In this document: one piece after another, positions 63,492-64,000 of the stretch
How positions within the stretch are numbered: position 1 is the first letter of the stretch
How the letters are laid out: every line of letters starts with the position of its first letter
From: Fusobacterium perfoetens ATCC 29250
Lineage (GTDB): Bacteria > Fusobacteriota > Fusobacteriia > Fusobacteriales > Fusobacteriaceae
Reading direction: 5' to 3'
DNA length: 64,000 nucleotides
Assembly: GCF_000622245.1 (NCBI RefSeq)
Contig: NZ_JHXW01000006.1
Coordinates: 62,001-126,000 of the forward strand
Position numbers and translations under genes: made by a program
The notes under the pieces: model-generated
Database searches by the model: none
Told to the model about the DNA's origin: nothing
Seen by the model: the letters and a program-made list of their open reading frames with translations, nothing else

Positions 63492-64000
63492 TGTTCTTTC
63501 ACTCCTTCTCTATGTCTTTTTAAAATTTTTATTCCTTTTATTTCTTTTAAATCTTTTGCCAATCTATTTACAAAAGCAACTGAACGATGTTGTCCTCCAC
63601 TACATCCAATTCCTATTGATAGATGTTGTTTATTATCTTTTTTATAAAGAGGTAATAAAAATTTTATCATATCATATATTTTTTTATATAATTCTTCTGA
63701 ATCTTTATTTTCCATAACATAATCATATACTTCTTTATCATTTCCTGTTTTACTTCTAAGTTCCTCCACATAATATGGATTAGGCAAAACTCTTACATCA
63801 AAAATTAAATCTTTATCCATTGGTATTCCATATTTATATCCAAAAGATTCTAAATGTATATTTATATCTATATTTTCTGTATTGCTTATTATTTCTAAAA
63901 TTTCCTTTTTTAATTCTTTAGCTGTAATATCTGTAGTATCTATTACAAAAGTAGCTTTTTCTTTTATAATGCTCATGGCTTTTTTTTCATTTTTTATACT
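63482..64000 (-). CDS. rapZ: RNase adapter RapZ (5' end beyond window)
   Basis: The open frame continues without stop to the window edge; Met at 63976 is internal. The visible C-terminal 172 residues contain ADLVIDT-like FVIDTTDITAKELKKEI, FGYKYGIPMDKDLIFDVRVLPNPYYVEELR, KTGNDKEV and the GIGCTGG-like GIGCSGGQHRSVAFVN. This is the RapZ/YvcJ C-terminal domain; the P-loop half is missing from view. RapZ senses cell-envelope precursors or nucleotides depending on species. It overlaps uvrC at its stop. Confidence 0.93.
   Translation of the reverse strand, partial: SIKNEKKAMSIIKEKATFVIDTTDITAKELKKEILEIISNTENIDINIHLESFGYKYGIPMDKDLIFDVRVLPNPYYVEELRSKTGNDKEVYDYVMENKDSEELYKKIYDMIKFLLPLYKKDNKQHLSIGIGCSGGQHRSVAFVNRLAKDLKEIKGIKILKRHREGVKEHWT

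Overview
This window looks like chromosomal DNA from a very AT-rich, Gram-negative anaerobe of the Fusobacterium type. The clues are heavy AGA/AAA/ATA/TTA codon use, strong GGAGG ribosome binding sites, and many fermentative or amino-acid functions. Several proteins have signal peptides or periplasm-type features, and there is a flavodiiron O2/NO reductase. The genus is my inference from gene content and style; a low-GC Clostridia-type genome is the main alternative. I see no rRNA, tRNA, CRISPR array, insertion sequence or prophage. It reads as housekeeping plus metabolic chromosome. Both ends cut through genes: a polysaccharide deacetylase at the left and rapZ at the right.

Layout. (1) 1-6052, minus strand: one operon with a hydantoin/Asp-Glu-type racemase, an ABC transporter made of a fused double-binding-domain permease plus its ATPase, an ArgH-family lyase and a polysaccharide-deacetylase-family hydrolase. 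It is preceded by a sigma70 promoter, a 26-codon leader ORF with three Arg codons, and an intrinsic terminator, which together look like an attenuator. (2) 6087-6720, plus: a YchJ-like NTF2-fold protein and a 51-residue Cys-rich protein. (3) 6746-18480, minus: guaB, then the purine operon purE-K-L-M-N-H-D headed by a guanine-class purine riboswitch and a distant terminator; purF, purC and purB are not in the window. (4) 18486-24638, minus: cobalamin late-pathway genes (cobD-type decarboxylase, a P-loop kinase/GNAT fusion, cbiB and a cbiP lacking its amidotransferase domain), behind a Gfo/Idh/MocA oxidoreductase, an M19 dipeptidase and a YdbC-like protein. (5) 24788-27654, plus: an unidentified polytopic transporter-like protein and gltS, followed by two small unknown minus-strand genes.

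(6) 28698-37717, plus: trmFO, a degenerate Xer recombinase, hslV, yqeH, a pseudopilin-like protein, an FAD dehydrogenase, a YgiQ radical SAM protein and der. The start of this run matches the Bacillota gid-codV-clpQ order, but hslU is missing and the Xer protein has lost catalytic residues. (7) 37809-40928, plus: an OmpR-type two-component system flanked by two small secreted helical proteins, with two TGTCA-N6-TGTCA direct repeats and a candidate small RNA. (8) 40933-47075, minus: DAHP synthase, a UvrD-like helicase with an Fe-S nuclease domain, an NhaC antiporter and an AEC transporter. (9) 47236-53667: MATE exporter, P1 peptidase, exonuclease III, an HD+HAD fusion and a NadB/FrdA-type flavoprotein. 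(10) 53799-64000: an AbgT transporter, CvfB, a tiny winged-helix protein, TlpA-like thioredoxin, CcdA, a flavodiiron protein, YqhQ, a SpoIIE-type phosphatase, UvrC and RapZ.

The items most worth a second look are the putative Arg-codon leader/attenuator over the racemase-transporter-lyase operon, the CbiP that appears to have lost its glutaminase domain internally, the kinase-acetyltransferase fusion in the cobalamin operon, the catalytically degenerate CodV-like protein, and the two-component locus with PhoB-like 11-bp direct repeats and a possible sRNA.
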